From Tenacibaculum gallaicum (lineage in GTDB: Bacteria; Bacteroidota; Bacteroidia; Flavobacteriales; Flavobacteriaceae), in NCBI RefSeq assembly GCF_003387615.1, contig NZ_QUNS01000012.1:1-64000 (forward strand): a stretch of DNA of 64,000 nt. The letters run 5' to 3'. Position numbers and translations under genes: made by a program. This document shows positions 63,020 to 64,000 of the stretch, in pieces (position 1 is the stretch's first letter; the number at the start of each line of letters is the position of its first letter). Under the pieces are notes generated by a model. It was not told where the DNA came from and did no database searches. It saw nothing but the letters and a program-made list of their open reading frames with translations.

Positions 63020-64000
63020 TTATTTGGAATTCATAATATTAATTACTTCCCTTACCAGTTTAGGAACTGAAGCTGGGCTTTGTCCAGTTACCAATCGTCC
63101 ATCAACCTCTACATGTTCCTCTGACACATTTGAATAGAAGAATTTTCCTCCGTGACTTTCCACTGTTTTTCTTATTAAAAAAGGAAAGCTTTTAAAATAT
63201 TCTTTATCCTTCTTTTCATGATCCTCTGGAAATCCATTTACACGCTTGTTTTTAACCACATACTCCCCATTGCTTTTCTTTAAAAAAACAATTCCAGCAG
63301 TACCATGACACACTGCACTAATAACACCTTCTTGCTTTTCATAAATATCTATAGCCAATTTTTGAATCTCTTTATTCTTAGGCACATTAAACATAGCACT
63401 TCCTCCTCCCACATAATAAATTGCTTTATAACTCGACGAATGAACTTGTGTAGGTTTTTTAGTGGTTTTTAAAGCATACATAAAGTCACTATCATACAAG
63501 TATTCTTTCTTAATTTTTTCAGATGTGTCCACATATTTTAAAGGAACTGCACCTCCTTTTGGACTAATAATATCTACATTAAATCCAGCTTCCGTAAACA
63601 TTTTATAAGCCAATACTATTTCATCAAAACTATTTCCTGTTGGAATATTAGTTCCTATATAATAATCTGTATTAGAAACCACAAATAAAATTTTATTCCC
63701 TGTTTCGTTAGATACTTCTCTTGTTGCTGTTTTACTTATAATTTTCCAGTCATTAGTAAACTTTTTCAATAGGAAAAGATCAACAAACCTCCATTTACGA
63801 TTAGGTATTAAAATTTCAACTTTAGCTGTAGCAATGTCATTAACCACATCAATAGAAATAATCTCTCCTATTCTACCATTAAACTCTCCTTTTCTGTCAG
63901 ACGAAAAAAAACTCGTATACTCTTCGGGTGTATATCGTTTAAAACCTTCTTCACCTGTTAAGTAAAGAGTTGCTTCTTTTGAAAAAGATTCTTTTAAAGT
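63020..64000 (-). CDS. NTF2-like plus DJ-1/PfpI-like fusion protein (5' end outside the window)
   Basis: The frame is open from 63020 to the end of the window (326+ residues) with no stop, so the gene begins beyond 64000; the apparent GTG at 63847 is internal. The first visible 95 residues (LKESFSKEATLYLTGEEGF, YTPEEYTSFF, KVEILIPNRKWRFVDLFLLK, NDWKIISKTA) match an NTF2-like/lumazine-binding-type domain. The rest is a DJ-1/PfpI domain: KILFVVSNTD, YKMFTEAGFNVDIISPKGG, IYYVGGGSAMFNVP, and the nucleophile elbow AVCHGTAG, then DGRLVTGQSPAS. Members act as glyoxalase/deglycase-like or chaperone enzymes; the role of this fusion is unknown. Confidence 0.85.
   Translation of the reverse strand, partial: TLKESFSKEATLYLTGEEGFKRYTPEEYTSFFSSDRKGEFNGRIGEIISIDVVNDIATAKVEILIPNRKWRFVDLFLLKKFTNDWKIISKTATREVSNETGNKILFVVSNTDYYIGTNIPTGNSFDEIVLAYKMFTEAGFNVDIISPKGGAVPLKYVDTSEKIKKEYLYDSDFMYALKTTKKPTQVHSSSYKAIYYVGGGSAMFNVPKNKEIQKLAIDIYEKQEGVISAVCHGTAGIVFLKKSNGEYVVKNKRVNGFPEDHEKKDKEYFKSFPFLIRKTVESHGGKFFYSNVSEEHVEVDGRLVTGQSPASVPKLVREVINIMNSK

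Overview
The window is AT-rich DNA from a member of the Bacteroidota, almost certainly a marine Flavobacteriaceae (Tenacibaculum/Polaribacter-like; the genus is my inference). The evidence is a type IX secretion gene set (PorP/SprF, a CHU_C-type sorting domain), a SusC/SusD pair with a one-protein propeller/AraC regulator, menaquinone genes, a lack of strong Shine-Dalgarno sites, Bacteroidota-type -7 boxes (TAnnTTTG) before many genes, and dispersed GTCATTTCGA-type intergenic repeats.

Layout. 1-13,080 is an accessory, repeat-rich region. It holds a duplicated small unknown gene flanking an MtfA-like zinc peptidase with a SEC-C tail, a broken small secreted ORF, a HEAT-like protein, a stand-alone SpoT-type HD hydrolase, a lipocalin-like lipoprotein, an array of 23-bp-spaced palindromes, an APC permease fused to EIIA-like and TrkA-C-like domains, a TPR lipoprotein, an AraC regulator, a VOC lipoprotein, a long Cys/Met-type PLP enzyme and a DoxX protein. 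13,085-14,716 is an ABC-F ATPase. 14,982-26,935 is one co-directional locus on the minus strand: propeller/AraC regulator, SusC, SusD, a GDPD-like/alkaline phosphatase fusion and a calcineurin-like phosphoesterase. It looks like an outer-membrane uptake locus for phosphorylated organic matter rather than for a plain glycan. Next to it is a 55-residue GG-leader peptide gene (27,193-27,360). 27,429-30,934 is a three-gene surface/T9SS cluster (collagen-like repeat protein, CHU_C protein, PorP/SprF). An IS200-type transposase remnant, a lipoprotein amidase and a divergent HxlR/nitroreductase pair follow.

34,430-49,264 is mostly core genome: ftsY, a DUF4295 small protein, rpmG, rpmB, cinA, a fumarylacetoacetate hydrolase-family gene, menB, an esterase-fold protein without its serine, a short S1 protein, menD, a transaldolase-like gene, an SDR, an M1 peptidase, a small membrane protein, a DUF349 protein and aroE. 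49,245-55,688 holds two tandem DUF368 (PopT-type) lipid-carrier transporters and a large TamB protein with an unusual start. Divergent from these are tsaD (TTG start), an LTA-synthase-like sulfatase, a D-Ala-D-Ala dipeptidase, a secreted unknown, and pdhA-pdhC. The window ends inside an NTF2-like/DJ-1 fusion gene.

Most notable: the phosphatase-bearing SusCD locus with a regulator whose kinase and receiver modules look dead; the orphan GG-leader peptide; the palindrome array at 5,133-5,239; the duplicated small gene whose 85-bp upstream region is also conserved; and a dispersed-repeat fragment read in frame inside menD.
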